The notes: generated by a model not told the origin, from the sequence alone. Shown: positions 36,455 through 46,250, counted from the stretch's first letter. The stretch is 64,000 nt of DNA from Aequorivita sublithincola DSM 14238 (GCF_000265385.1 NC_018013.1:2383001-2447000), one strand, 5' to 3'. Made by a program: numbers and translations.

Positions 36455-37508
36455 GCAAATAAAAATTTTATATACTATACCAAATTTTAAAACAGCAGGC
36501 AGTCAATATGTGTTGCTTTCCTTATTTAGAAATATTGATAGAACTGTTTTTGATCCCTATATCTGTATAGAGAAATTTCCCGAGACAATACCGAAGGATA
36601 TTCCAGAAAAAAGACGTCTTCTTTTTAAATGGAAAGGAAGCAAGTTTCAAGATGTTTTAGGCTTTAGAAGATTTTTGAAAGAAAACGAAATCGATATTGT
36701 ACATTCTTGGGACTATAAATCGAACTATTTGGAAGTCTTGTCTTGTAGGCTCGCTAATGTGAAATATTTGTACACAAAAAAGAACAATGCTTGGTCAAAG
36801 CGATGGCAATTGAAAAGTTGGTTGGCAAATTATATTGCATATGACAATCCTGAAATGAAAGATCGTTTTTTTAAAAGCTTACTTTTTCGAAATAAGATTT
36901 CTTTTATTCCCCATGGAGTTGATACAAATATTTTTAAACCATTGGGAAAAGTATCCCATCAAAACTTCAATATTGGTTGTATTGGAAATATTGGGGCAAA
37001 TAAAAATCAACTATTTGTCATTAATGCATTAAAGGGACTTCCAGAAAATATGGAACTGCATTTATATGGGGATGAAGAAGCAAAGTACAGAGAACTTCTA
37101 GATGCTTATTTAAAAGATAATGATTTGGCAAATCGTGTGAACTTTCACGGTTTTATTGAAAACAAAAATATTCCGAGTATCTTTCAGAGCTTAGATTTAT
37201 TTATTCTTCCTTCAATTCAAGAAGGATTACCTGTGTCTATTCTGGAGGCGATGGCCTGTGGTGTTCCTGTTCTCAGTTCAGACTCTGGAGGTGGGGCAAA
37301 ATATTTGTTAGATGCTAAGAATATTTTCGATTTAAATCGTCCTGCTGAATTAATTCAAAAAATTATGAAAATCTATAAGTTGCAGGAAAGGGAGAGAGCT
37401 GTTTTGATAGAAAAAGGTATCCAAAACATAGCTAAGAAACATACTTTGCAGATGGAAGTAGATAATTATGAAAGACTATATAAAACTATAATTTCTATAA
37501 ACAGTTAA
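36447..37508 (+). CDS. Glycosyltransferase family 4
   Basis: The 353-residue GT-B enzyme opens IKILYTIPNFKTAGSQYVLLSLF. It has SFIPHGVDTNIFKP, FNIGCIGNIGANKNQLFVINAL, and DLFILPSIQEGLPVSILEAMACGVPVLSSDSGGGAKYL. Start overlaps the preceding gene by 8 bp, which points to translational coupling. Confidence 0.93.
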   Translation: MRKQIKILYTIPNFKTAGSQYVLLSLFRNIDRTVFDPYICIEKFPETIPKDIPEKRRLLFKWKGSKFQDVLGFRRFLKENEIDIVHSWDYKSNYLEVLSCRLANVKYLYTKKNNAWSKRWQLKSWLANYIAYDNPEMKDRFFKSLLFRNKISFIPHGVDTNIFKPLGKVSHQNFNIGCIGNIGANKNQLFVINALKGLPENMELHLYGDEEAKYRELLDAYLKDNDLANRVNFHGFIENKNIPSIFQSLDLFILPSIQEGLPVSILEAMACGVPVLSSDSGGGAKYLLDAKNIFDLNRPAELIQKIMKIYKLQERERAVLIEKGIQNIAKKHTLQMEVDNYERLYKTIISINS

Positions 37509-37509
37509 G

Positions 37510-38685
37510 ATGCGCATAGGTCTAGTTCTTTCAAACACTCCCGCCTATTCAGAAACTTTTTTCAATTCCAAGATAAAAGGATTGTTGGAGCACGGAGTGG
37601 ATGTTCGTCTGTATTGCCAAAGCAAGAAGGAGGACTTTACTATTTGTCCGGTCTTTATAAGTCCAAGAGTAAGTAGAAATCCACTTTTACAGTTTTGGTA
37701 TTTTATTAAAGAATTTACGTTGTTGTTGCCGCATTTGCCAGCTGTATTTCACTACATAAACTTGGAAAGAAAAGAGAGAACAGGATTTCTACAAATATTA
37801 AAAAAGACCTATCTCAACGCCCATCTCTTAAAAGCAAAATTAGACTGGCTTCATTTTGGGTTTGCAACAATGGCTTTGGGCAGTGAAACAGTAGCTAATG
37901 CTATCGGCGCAAAAATGGCGGTGAGCTTTCGAGGGTTTGATATTAATGTATATCCCATTAAGCACCCCGATTGCTATAACAATCTTTGGAAACAGATAGT
38001 TAAAGTACACAGCATTTCACATTATCTTTATAAAAAAGCCGTTGGATTAGGTCTGTCTTCAGAAATACCATTTACTATTATTACCCCCGCTGTACAGATT
38101 GAAACTTTGCCTTCATTTAAAGAAACTGCAAATAATGATACTATAAAAATAGTTACCATCGCCAGACTCTCTTGGATAAAAGGATTGGATGTAGCGATTG
38201 CGGCAATGCGAATCTTAAAGGAAAATGATATAAAATTTACCTATAGCATTATTGGGGATGGGGATAAAAACCACACAGAACGTTATAAATTTATGGTTTA
38301 TGAGCTGGGGTTAAATGATGAAGTTGTTTTCTGCGGAAAATTACCACATAGTGAAACTTTGGAACATTTATCCACTGCCGATATTTATGTGCAACCAAGC
38401 CTTAATGAAGGTTTTTGTAATGCTGTACTGGAAGCGCAAGCTATGGGGAAACTTACTATTGCCTCAAATGTGGGAGGTTTGCCGGAAAACATTGTGGATG
38501 ATAAAACGGGATGGTTGTTTGAAAGTCAATCCTCAGAAGCATTGGCGAAGAAATTAGAAATGGTTATTTCAATGAATGCTGAGGAAAAAAATGAAGTTTC
38601 TAAAAATGCAATGGAGAGAGTGAAAAAGGAATTTAATATTGAAAAGCAGATGAAGGAGTTTTTAGAATTTTATAACCTAGAATAG
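37510..38685 (+). CDS. Glycosyltransferase family 4 (colanic-acid WcaL/AmsK-like)
   Basis: The 391-residue GT-B enzyme opens IGLVLSNTPAYSETFFNSKIKGL. It has FGFATMALGSETVANAIGAKMAVSFRGFDINVYP, IVTIARLSWIKGLDVAIAAM, and IYVQPSLNEGFCNAVLEAQAMGKLTIASNVGGLPENI. The FRG(F/Y)D segment is common in WcaL-like enzymes. A hairpin repeat follows the stop. Confidence 0.93.
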   Translation: MRIGLVLSNTPAYSETFFNSKIKGLLEHGVDVRLYCQSKKEDFTICPVFISPRVSRNPLLQFWYFIKEFTLLLPHLPAVFHYINLERKERTGFLQILKKTYLNAHLLKAKLDWLHFGFATMALGSETVANAIGAKMAVSFRGFDINVYPIKHPDCYNNLWKQIVKVHSISHYLYKKAVGLGLSSEIPFTIITPAVQIETLPSFKETANNDTIKIVTIARLSWIKGLDVAIAAMRILKENDIKFTYSIIGDGDKNHTERYKFMVYELGLNDEVVFCGKLPHSETLEHLSTADIYVQPSLNEGFCNAVLEAQAMGKLTIASNVGGLPENIVDDKTGWLFESQSSEALAKKLEMVISMNAEEKNEVSKNAMERVKKEFNIEKQMKEFLEFYNLE

Positions 38686-38686
38686 C

Positions 38687-38768
38687 GTTAACCACAGAGG
38701 CACAGAGGACACAGAGAAAAGTTAAACTCTGTGCTCTCTGTGTAAAACTTTGTGACCTCTGTGGTTAA
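38687..38768. repeat. 'ccacagaggcacagag' palindrome, copy 1
   Basis: The left arm gttaaccacagaggcacaga (38687 onward) pairs with ctgtgtaaaactttgtgacc and tctgtggttaa at the right (to 38768). The whole can fold into a long hairpin in the mRNA between two glycosyltransferase genes. Related copies: 45003-45072, 46211-46313, 49948-50016. Confidence 0.9.
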
Positions 38769-38798
38769 AAAAAGGTTTCTAATAAAAATGAACGAAAG

Positions 38799-39851
38799 TT
38801 GAAACTTTACTACCCAAAACAACATTACAACAAAGCCCATCGCGGCCTGCTCTTTCCTTTATTAAAGCCTTTCATTAAAACTGAAGGTTTTACGGATGTG
38901 CAGCGCATGGTTGGTTATGGAGTTTCCGAAAAGGATTTTCAATTTACTGAAGTTTTGGAAGAGGCTGATATGGTAGTTTTGACTATGGCCTGGAATTACT
39001 ATATAAAAACCAAGCAAGAAGCTTTAGCCATTGCATTCGTAAAAGAATGTGCAGGTTTAAACAAGAAAGTTATAGCCTTTAATGCGGGTGATTTTGGAGT
39101 GAAGATTCCCTATTTCAAGAATTTGATAATTCTTCGGCCCAGCGGCTATAAATCGAAATTTACGGATAATGAATATGCTTTTCCTGCGCTTATTTCAGAT
39201 CCTTTAAAGAAATATTATCAGACCGATAAGATAGTTGAAAGACCTTATAGTCTAAAACCCGTAATTGGTTTCTGCGGACAGGCCAATCCTTCTATTTTTA
39301 ACGCCGCAAAGGAGGTTTTCAAAACATCCTTGAGAAATTTAAAAAACCGTATTGGACGATCGAAAGATGAAGTTCAGCAAATTTTATCCACATCTTTTTT
39401 AAGGGCATCTGTACTTAAAACATTAAAGGAGTCCACAGAAGTTGAAACTAACTTTATACTTCGAAAAAAATATCGCGCTGGAGTAATCAGTAATAAAAAT
39501 TCCCATAAAACAACCTTGGAGTTTTATAATAATTTACGAGATTCAGATTATGTGGTCTGCATTCGCGGGGCAGGCAATTTCTCGGTTCGTTTTTATGAAG
39601 CATTGGCAATGGGTAGGATTCCGATTTTTATAAATACAGATTGTGCGCTGCCTTTCGATAAAGAAATTAACTGGAAAAAACATGTGGTTTGGGTGGAATA
39701 TAAAGAGCGCAATCAAGTAGCTCAAAAAGTAAAGAAATTTCATGAAGAGTTATCTGGTGAGGATTTTATAGATTTACAGCAGACTAATCGAAATCTCTGG
39801 GAAACGAAATTAACTTTATCAGGATTTTTTAATTCGTTTTTATTAAACTAA
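38799..39851 (+). CDS. Exostosin-like (GT47-type) glycosyltransferase
   Basis: The 350-residue protein starts at TTG (MKLYYPKQHYNKAHRGLLFPLL). The diagnostic part is near the end: FYNNLRDSDYVVCIRGAGNFSVRFYEALAMGRIPIFINTDCALPFDKEINW, the exostosin-type donor-binding motif with the conserved (F/Y)YE(A/T)L...G(R/C)IP pattern. The sugar transferred is unknown. Confidence 0.8.
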   Translation: MKLYYPKQHYNKAHRGLLFPLLKPFIKTEGFTDVQRMVGYGVSEKDFQFTEVLEEADMVVLTMAWNYYIKTKQEALAIAFVKECAGLNKKVIAFNAGDFGVKIPYFKNLIILRPSGYKSKFTDNEYAFPALISDPLKKYYQTDKIVERPYSLKPVIGFCGQANPSIFNAAKEVFKTSLRNLKNRIGRSKDEVQQILSTSFLRASVLKTLKESTEVETNFILRKKYRAGVISNKNSHKTTLEFYNNLRDSDYVVCIRGAGNFSVRFYEALAMGRIPIFINTDCALPFDKEINWKKHVVWVEYKERNQVAQKVKKFHEELSGEDFIDLQQTNRNLWETKLTLSGFFNSFLLN

Positions 39852-39960
39852 ATGATTTTTCCTTTCCTAAAATTCCTCCAACCTACTTATTATTTTTGAC
39901 TATTTAGGGATGAAGGAGTTCAGTTTTCAGATATTGGAAAATCTTCCAGATGGGACTGAT
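39852..39960 (+). pseudogene. Decayed 5' end of a GT2 gene
   Basis: The ATG at 39852, directly after the previous TAA, reads MIFPFLKFLQPTYYF-stop-LFRDEG, then QFSDIGKS, and stops again. This matches the start of the intact GT2 gene at 43671 (MIFHFLKYLQPTHYFQLLRNDGSSIF). The catalytic domain is gone. The remaining 250 bp to 40210 are AT-rich with stops in all frames I read; a final frame reads DSLEDFFSTSMEISEN-stop near 40143-40194 and may be another remnant. Confidence 0.65.
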
Positions 39961-40210
39961 GTTTAGTTTGGGACAATGTTTAATTTTGAAATGATTTGCA
40001 TGAATTGTATTTGACTTAGTTTTGGAAGGGTTATAACGCGTGCTACCTAGTGTTCAAAACATTTCGAAGACTCATAAAAGCCGTTTTTAGTTGGAGTTTT
40101 ATAGATTTACGGCTTGCTATAAGGTGACTTTAAAAAAAAATGTTGACTCTTTGGAGGATTTCTTTTCTACTTCTATGGAAATTTCTGAGAATTAAATATG
40201 AACTAATTAT

Positions 40211-41461
40211 ATGATGTATTCGAGTATATATTTTAAGCAAGAGGGAAATGATTTTTCTCATAATCTAAAATCTGATTTTGCCTGCTTTGCTTTATGGAAA
40301 CCTGCTCGACCTTATAGAGATAGAATCCGAAATTTGTTAGCCACAAACTTTGATATATTGTTGGAAACCGAAATAGTTTGGACGGATAAGAATTTAAAAC
40401 AAAATGCAAAACGATTATATGAAATTCCTATAAGGCTTCACGTTCCAGCAGAAAAATGGCCAGTAGGGCATGAAAAAAAAATTGGAGATAATAAATTTAT
40501 ACTGTTCGTAGTAAAAGACAATAAACCTGATTATACCTATGCTATGTCAGTTTCAAAAAAGATTGAATTATCTAATTTAAATGTTGTAAAAACAAAATAT
40601 CAGATTAGAGATTGGATTAAAGACGATTTGAAAGTTAATTATGCAGTACATTCTACTAATAATATTTACGAGTTTTTCTTTCAAGCTCCGTTGATATTAG
40701 GAGCTGATATTTTTAAAAAACTTATAGGTGGTGAAAAAATCATCAAGGAACTTATAGAAAAGGACTTGGAAGGGGCTGATGGATGGAAAAATTGGCAAGA
40801 AGTTTTTGAAATATTAAATCTCACTAATAATTACCTCGTTTTAAGGGGATTCGAAACCCTACCGATTAATAACTCAGAAAAAGATTTAGACATTTTGACT
40901 GATAATTATCAGCGCTTTGCTTCGGCATTAGGCGCTGCGCAACTTTCCCACCAACCATATAAAGGTAATTTTAAAGTGAATAATGAAGAAGTGAGTTTGG
41001 ATATGCGATTTATTGGCGATAAATATTATGATATTGCATGGGCTAAAGAAATACTCCAGACCAAAATGCTACGAAACAATGTTTATATTCCTCGGAAAGA
41101 TCATTATTTTTATAGTTTACTGTTCCATGCTAAAGTGCAAAAGCCAAAAGTTAAAGCAAAGTATATTGATATTTTAGAAAAGTTAGCTAAAGATTTAAAT
41201 TTTGAATGGTATAAAACTGAAAAAATTGAGAATGACATCGCAATGGGTCAAATTTTAAATGGTTATTTTAGGTCGCAGGGATATTTTTATGAAAATCCTA
41301 TTGATCGCGCTGTTTATAAAAATGAAAGCATAATAAAATTTCTTCAAAATAATAAGTTTTCACTTTATAAACTATGGTTAAAGAAAATAGAAACAAGAGT
41401 ATTGATTTATTTTCCGACAAGAGTTATTTCAAATTTAAAGAGATTAAGAAATAAGTTTTGA
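40211..41461 (+). CDS. Unknown protein: possible NDK-like domain plus nucleotidyltransferase-like domain
   Basis: I do not recognise this 416-residue protein as a named family. The N-terminal part (FACFALWKPARPYRDRIRNLLATNFDILLETEIVW, then QNAKRLYEIP) has the rhythm of nucleoside diphosphate kinase (ALIKPDA...I...F...G), but the NDK active-site His is not evident. At about residues 212-232, YLVLRGFETLPIN then EKDLDILTDNY resembles a nucleotidyltransferase active site with DLD acids. It is followed, 61 bp on, by an APH-like kinase, and both may modify a glycan or its precursor (for example with a phospho-group). This is inference from motifs and position. Confidence 0.45.
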   Translation: MMYSSIYFKQEGNDFSHNLKSDFACFALWKPARPYRDRIRNLLATNFDILLETEIVWTDKNLKQNAKRLYEIPIRLHVPAEKWPVGHEKKIGDNKFILFVVKDNKPDYTYAMSVSKKIELSNLNVVKTKYQIRDWIKDDLKVNYAVHSTNNIYEFFFQAPLILGADIFKKLIGGEKIIKELIEKDLEGADGWKNWQEVFEILNLTNNYLVLRGFETLPINNSEKDLDILTDNYQRFASALGAAQLSHQPYKGNFKVNNEEVSLDMRFIGDKYYDIAWAKEILQTKMLRNNVYIPRKDHYFYSLLFHAKVQKPKVKAKYIDILEKLAKDLNFEWYKTEKIENDIAMGQILNGYFRSQGYFYENPIDRAVYKNESIIKFLQNNKFSLYKLWLKKIETRVLIYFPTRVISNLKRLRNKF

Positions 41462-41522
41462 TGCGAAAAATTAATTTTTTTCGAATTGGAGCGAAATCTT
41501 CTTACCTGTTCTAAAATTAAAT

Positions 41523-42611
41523 TTGAAATATAAATTTGCTAACAAAGGTGCAATAAATTATAAAATGAAAGTACGCTTTTATCGAATTTTACAAAAACAG
41601 CTTCACCGATTTGGAATATATACGATATATTATCCTTCTGCGAAATCAATCCATTATCACTTAAAAAGTAAACAAATAATTGTTCAAAATTATGGATTAG
41701 GTAAGCTAAGTAGTTCTATAAAAGCTTCTAATAATCATTCTTATTATGATTCATTGCTTCAAAAATTTGTGCCCTCATGGAAATTAGACATATCTCGGGC
41801 GTTTTTTATCACCGAAAGTGGAGGAGGAGAAAGCAGTCTAAATACTTTTAGAAAGGTTAGAGTTGATAGTCATTGGCTATTTGAAAAAGTATATTTCAAT
41901 TCTTGCAATGATGTAAAAAGAATTAAATGGTTAGATAAACATTTATCGATAAGGCTTCTAGAATTTGGCATAAAGCTTCCAGAATTACATTGGACTTTTG
42001 AAGGAGAAGCTTTCACTATTGCTTATTTTGATTTTTTTGATCTTCATAATCTAACTAGCTTTGAGGTAGAAAATGATTTGCTTGAAATAGTAAAAAGGTT
42101 ATATCAAGTTTCTGAAGGAACAACTTTAATTAAAAATAAATACGCAGATATAGAATATTTAAATGATTTTATTAATCACTTTGAATATAAGAATAGTATA
42201 AAGACTGCGGAAAATAGATTTTTAAAACATGGTATCTTAATAAAAGAGTTTGAGCAAAAAGCTAAAAAATCTAAATTCATAATTACCCATGGTGATTTAC
42301 ACGAAAAGAATGTATATAAAGGTTTCGTAGTTATTGATTGGGATAATGTTGGATTATATCCAATTGGTTTTGAAGTTGCTTTTATTTATTACCGATTATT
42401 AAATTCAGGTAGAATAAATAATTTTTCTCCAGAATGGCTTGAAAATAAATTTAAAAATACAATTCAAGTAAATGATTGGTTAGATTTCGAAAGAAATTTT
42501 TTTTATTTTCTTTTTATTTTTTATTCAAAAAGTTATAAAATAGATCAATATCAAACAATAGAAGGAATATTGATTAAAAAATTAAAGTCTTATTCTCACC
42601 ATATAGTTTAA
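41523..42611 (+). CDS. APH/choline-kinase-fold phosphotransferase
   Basis: The 362-residue protein starts at TTG. The C-terminal half has the catalytic loop FIITHGDLHEKNVY (Brenner-type HGDLHxxN) and the metal-binding FVVIDWDNVGLYPIGFEVA. An upstream VDSHWLFEKVYF segment offers the ATP-binding Lys. These define the aminoglycoside-phosphotransferase/choline-kinase fold. The N-terminal 110 residues are unusual. Within a polysaccharide locus and directly after a putative nucleotidyltransferase it may phosphorylate a sugar, polyol or choline-like group. Confidence 0.7.
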   Translation: MKYKFANKGAINYKMKVRFYRILQKQLHRFGIYTIYYPSAKSIHYHLKSKQIIVQNYGLGKLSSSIKASNNHSYYDSLLQKFVPSWKLDISRAFFITESGGGESSLNTFRKVRVDSHWLFEKVYFNSCNDVKRIKWLDKHLSIRLLEFGIKLPELHWTFEGEAFTIAYFDFFDLHNLTSFEVENDLLEIVKRLYQVSEGTTLIKNKYADIEYLNDFINHFEYKNSIKTAENRFLKHGILIKEFEQKAKKSKFIITHGDLHEKNVYKGFVVIDWDNVGLYPIGFEVAFIYYRLLNSGRINNFSPEWLENKFKNTIQVNDWLDFERNFFYFLFIFYSKSYKIDQYQTIEGILIKKLKSYSHHIV

Positions 42612-42621
42612 TTATCAATTA

Positions 42622-43674
42622 ATGAAAATTCTTTTTTTTTATACGCATAATCAAAGCTTTCTTGCAGCTTTTTTTAAGGAATTGTTACTCACACTTCAAG
42701 ATAAAGGTTGGGAGGTACAGGTTTTTTCATTTAAAAAAGTAGGTAATACATTTACCGATCCATTACGAATAGATATTAAAAAGAAGCAAAATTATCTAAA
42801 AAACACTATTGAAGTCTTCAAAGCAATTAGAAAATACAAACCCGATGTAGTAGTCTCAAATTTTAGTTATGTAAACCAAGCTATTCTAAGTGGAAAATTG
42901 TTAGGAGTAAAAAAAAATATAGTGTGGTTTCATACCTTGACGGAACAACTAAGCCCACGGAAAAGTCAAGTTGTAATAAAATCACAGTTCCTAAAATACG
43001 CTTCAGAAATAATAGTGAATTCCGACTATCTAAAGACAGATTTAATTGAAAATTATTCTATATCAAAAGATAAGATCTTTTCTATCCCATTTTGGTCTTC
43101 TCTTGAAAATTATAATTCGAAAAGAGAGAGAAGTAATAAAGAGCCGCTATTAAAGATTGGTTGTCCAGGAAGAATAGAAGATGTGAAAAATCAGCAATTA
43201 ATAATAGAAAGTTTGAAGGATTTTAAGTTGCATATTTCTTATGGACTATATATAGCTGGATCCGGTGATAATGAAGAGTTTTTGAAAAGCAAAATTCAAA
43301 ATTATAATTTGGAGAGTAAAGTTCATTTTTTAGGTGTTCTGAGTATTGAAGAAATGAAGCTTTATTATGAAGAAATGGATATAATTATACTTCCTAGTAA
43401 ATTCGAAGCTTTTGGGTTGGTGCTAATCGAAGCCCTATCAATGGGTTGTCCCGTTCTTGTGTCTGAAAATTTTGGAGCTTTGACTTATATTAAGGATAGG
43501 AAATTCTTAAATAAATATTCTTTTAATCCTAAAAGTTCTAATGATTTGATATCCAAGTTAAATAATATCTTTGCTAATGAAATGGACTCCTCTGATTATT
43601 TTATAGATATTTATCTCACCTATTTTCAGAAGAAGGAAATAATAGCACAAGTCGAAAAGGTAATTACTTTATGA
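42622..43674 (+). CDS. Glycosyltransferase family 4
   Basis: The 350-residue GT-B enzyme opens KILFFYTHNQSFLAAFFKELLL. It has NIVWFHTLTEQLSPRKSQ, ISIPFWSS-type segment (FSIPFWSSLENY), LKIGCPGRIEDVKNQQLIIESL, and IIILPSKFEAFGLVLIEALSMGCPVLVSENFGAL. It overlaps the next gene by 4 bp. Confidence 0.92.
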   Translation: MKILFFYTHNQSFLAAFFKELLLTLQDKGWEVQVFSFKKVGNTFTDPLRIDIKKKQNYLKNTIEVFKAIRKYKPDVVVSNFSYVNQAILSGKLLGVKKNIVWFHTLTEQLSPRKSQVVIKSQFLKYASEIIVNSDYLKTDLIENYSISKDKIFSIPFWSSLENYNSKRERSNKEPLLKIGCPGRIEDVKNQQLIIESLKDFKLHISYGLYIAGSGDNEEFLKSKIQNYNLESKVHFLGVLSIEEMKLYYEEMDIIILPSKFEAFGLVLIEALSMGCPVLVSENFGALTYIKDRKFLNKYSFNPKSSNDLISKLNNIFANEMDSSDYFIDIYLTYFQKKEIIAQVEKVITL

Positions 43675-45005
43675 TATTCCATTTTCTAAAATACCTCCAA
43701 CCAACTCATTATTTTCAGCTACTTAGAAATGATGGGTCCTCCATTTTCCCATTAGTACTAAAGCTTCCACAAGAAATTATTGTACAATTAGAACCAGAGA
43801 TTAAGTTTGAAAGTGAAAAAGCTCGCGAATACGATCTTTCGTGGCAGGCTATTCAGAAGGGATACATTGGCAATACAGAAACCTATACTTCTTTTGAAAA
43901 ACTTCCGATAATTGATGAATACCGTTTTCTTCGGAAATATTTTCACCCAGTTTGGGTTTTTTATGTTTTAATGTTGCGTATTTTTTCTTTTAAAAATCCT
44001 TTTCGGGAAATAACTGCTTGGAAAAAAAGTGACGATGCAAAAAGAAACAATTATCTAAAAAATCCTGTACAGCATAATGATTGGGCGTTATTTAAATCTC
44101 CATTTGTTGAAGGGAAACCTTTTGTAAGCATTATAATTCCTTCACTTAACCGCTATGAATATTTAAAAGATGTATTGATTGATTTGGAACAGCAGGAGCA
44201 TAAAAATTTTGAAGTAATTATTGTAGATCAATCCAATCCATTTCGAGAAGATTTTTACAAGAATTTCAATTTGGATATCCAACTTGTCCAGCAAACAGAA
44301 CGTGCGCTATGGCTTGCGCGAAATCATGCTATTAAAATTTCTAAAGGAGAATATATATTGCTTTTTGATGATGACAGCCGTGTGGAACCCGATTGGATTA
44401 GCAATCATTTAAAATGTCTCGACTTTTTTAAAGCTGATATTTCTTCGGGGGTTTCTATTTCAGCTTTGGGAGCAGAGGTGCCACAGAACTATTCCTTTTT
44501 CAGAATTTCTGATCAAATAGATACTGGTAATGTAATGCTTAAAAAGCACATATTTAGGGAAATTGGACTATTCGATAGACAGTTTGAAAAACAGCGCATG
44601 GGCGATGGAGAATATGGGTTAAGAGCGTATTTAAATGGCTATAAAAACATTTCAAATCCGCAGGCAGGTAGAATCCACCTTAAAGTAGGCTCTGGCGGTC
44701 TTCGCGAAATGGGGAGTTGGGATGCGTTCCGACCCAAAAAATTGTTTGCCCCCAGGCCAATACCTAGTGTGCTATATCTTTACAGAAAATATTACGGACG
44801 CCACAGAAGCTTACTCGCCATTCTAAAAACTGTTCCCCAATCCATAATCCCATACCGCTACAAGAAAAACAAGCAAATGATGGTCTTGGGTCTATTTATC
44901 TCGTTATTTTTGTTTCCGTTTGTGGTGTTGCAGGTCTTTATCTCGTGGCGATTGGCATCAAAGAAGTTAAGAGAAGGGGCGATGATTGGAGAGCTTGATT
45001 CTTAA
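43671..45005 (+). CDS. Glycosyltransferase family 2 with N-terminal extension
   Basis: The 444-residue protein has about 155 residues of unknown sequence (MIFHFLKYLQPTHYFQLLRNDG and on) before a GT2 domain. That domain reads FVSIIIPSLNRYEYLKDVLIDLEQQ, VIIVDQSNPFRED, RNHAIKISKGEYILLFDDDSRVEPDW (DDD metal site), and QRMGDGEYGLRAYLNGY. A C-terminal hydrophobic segment (VLGLFISLFLFPFVVLQVFISWRLA) suggests membrane association. The extension also appears as a decayed copy at 39852. Confidence 0.88.
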   Translation: MIFHFLKYLQPTHYFQLLRNDGSSIFPLVLKLPQEIIVQLEPEIKFESEKAREYDLSWQAIQKGYIGNTETYTSFEKLPIIDEYRFLRKYFHPVWVFYVLMLRIFSFKNPFREITAWKKSDDAKRNNYLKNPVQHNDWALFKSPFVEGKPFVSIIIPSLNRYEYLKDVLIDLEQQEHKNFEVIIVDQSNPFREDFYKNFNLDIQLVQQTERALWLARNHAIKISKGEYILLFDDDSRVEPDWISNHLKCLDFFKADISSGVSISALGAEVPQNYSFFRISDQIDTGNVMLKKHIFREIGLFDRQFEKQRMGDGEYGLRAYLNGYKNISNPQAGRIHLKVGSGGLREMGSWDAFRPKKLFAPRPIPSVLYLYRKYYGRHRSLLAILKTVPQSIIPYRYKKNKQMMVLGLFISLFLFPFVVLQVFISWRLASKKLREGAMIGELDS

Positions 45006-45072
45006 ACCACGGAGGCACAGAGGACACAGAGAAAATATTATGCACTCCGTGTCCTCTGTGTCTCTGTGGTGA
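45003..45072. repeat. 'ccacagaggcacagag' palindrome, copy 2
   Basis: taaaccacggaggcacagag and ggacacagag pair with ctccgtgtcctctgtgtctc and tgtggt. It begins at the GT2 stop codon. Confidence 0.9.
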
Positions 45073-45104
45073 AAAAATAAATTCATGATTTCTATTATCT
45101 AAAT

Positions 45105-46250
45105 TTGACAACCAAAATTCTCATACTAACTTCCGAATTCCCTCCCCAGCCCGGTGGTATTGGCAATCATGCCTATAATCTGGCGAAGGGATTGCAGGGG
45201 AATGGTTTTGAAGTGAAGTTGGTCTGCGATACCCGATCAACAAATGGGGATGCTGAGAAGTTGTTTGATAAAAACCTTTCCTTTGAAGTAGTACGGATTC
45301 CAAGACAAAAAATCATTTTTATAAGCTATTTAAACCGTATTAAAACCGCTTTTTCCTTGACTTCAAAAAGCGAAATGATAATCTGCTCGGGTAAGTTTTC
45401 ACTTTGGTTGGGAGCTTTTCTTAGTTTTTTCTTCAAAAGAAAGTTTATCGCTATAATCCACGGTAGTGAGATACAACTTCCCATAACAGTGTTGCGGAAA
45501 CTCACGGATTTGTCCTTAAAGCGTTTTGATAAAATTATTGCGGTAAGCAATTACACCAAATCTTTAGTTTCCCATCTTAACCTAAATTCTATTGAAGTAA
45601 TCCCCAATGGTTTTGAGATAAAGCAACCCGAGAGTTTGCCAAGTAAAAGCAATCCTGTCCCGGTTTTGATTACAGTAGGCAATGTTACGCAGCGTAAGGG
45701 ACAGCACAATGTTATAAACGCGTTACCTATACTGTTGAAAAAATACCCCGATTTAAAATATCATATCGTCGGCATCCCTACGGAAAGGGCGAAGTTAGGA
45801 CAATTAGCATTACATTTAGGTGTTGAGAAAGCAGTTGTTTTTTTCGGAAAAGTTTCTGAAGAGGAAAAAATGAAATTGCTACAGCAGGCCGATGTTTTTG
45901 TGATGCTAAGTGAAACTACAAATACTGGCGACGTTGAAGGTTTTGGAATTGCGATATTAGAGGCGAATGCGTTTGGCGTTCCAGCAATAGGTGCATTAGG
46001 TTGCGGAATTGAAGACGCCGTAAATGAAGGAATTTCGGGCAGGTTGATTAATAATAAAGATTCAAAACAGTTTTTAAAATCCTTGGAAGAAATTTTGAAT
46101 AATTATGAATTTTATTCTAAGAGGGCAAGGGGCTGGTCTGAAGGCTTTACTTGGGAGAAAGTGATGAGTTCTTATTTGAAAGTTTTGAAAGAACCGAGAA
46201 ACAAGAAAATTTTAACCGCAAAGGACATTAAGAAGGCACAATCTCGATAG
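45105..46250 (+). CDS. Glycosyltransferase family 4 with a repeat-derived C-terminus
   Basis: The 381-residue GT-B enzyme starts at TTG (MTTKILILTSEFPPQPGGIGNHAYNLA). It contains FIAIIHGSEIQLPI, IEVIPNGFEI, VLITVGNVTQRKGQHNVINALP, and VFVMLSETTNTGDVEGFGIAILEANAFGVPAIGALGCGIEDAV. The final residues (LTAKDIKKAQSR) and the stop are encoded inside a palindromic repeat (46211-46313), so the original end was replaced or extended. Confidence 0.92.
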   Translation: MTTKILILTSEFPPQPGGIGNHAYNLAKGLQGNGFEVKLVCDTRSTNGDAEKLFDKNLSFEVVRIPRQKIIFISYLNRIKTAFSLTSKSEMIICSGKFSLWLGAFLSFFFKRKFIAIIHGSEIQLPITVLRKLTDLSLKRFDKIIAVSNYTKSLVSHLNLNSIEVIPNGFEIKQPESLPSKSNPVPVLITVGNVTQRKGQHNVINALPILLKKYPDLKYHIVGIPTERAKLGQLALHLGVEKAVVFFGKVSEEEKMKLLQQADVFVMLSETTNTGDVEGFGIAILEANAFGVPAIGALGCGIEDAVNEGISGRLINNKDSKQFLKSLEEILNNYEFYSKRARGWSEGFTWEKVMSSYLKVLKEPRNKKILTAKDIKKAQSR

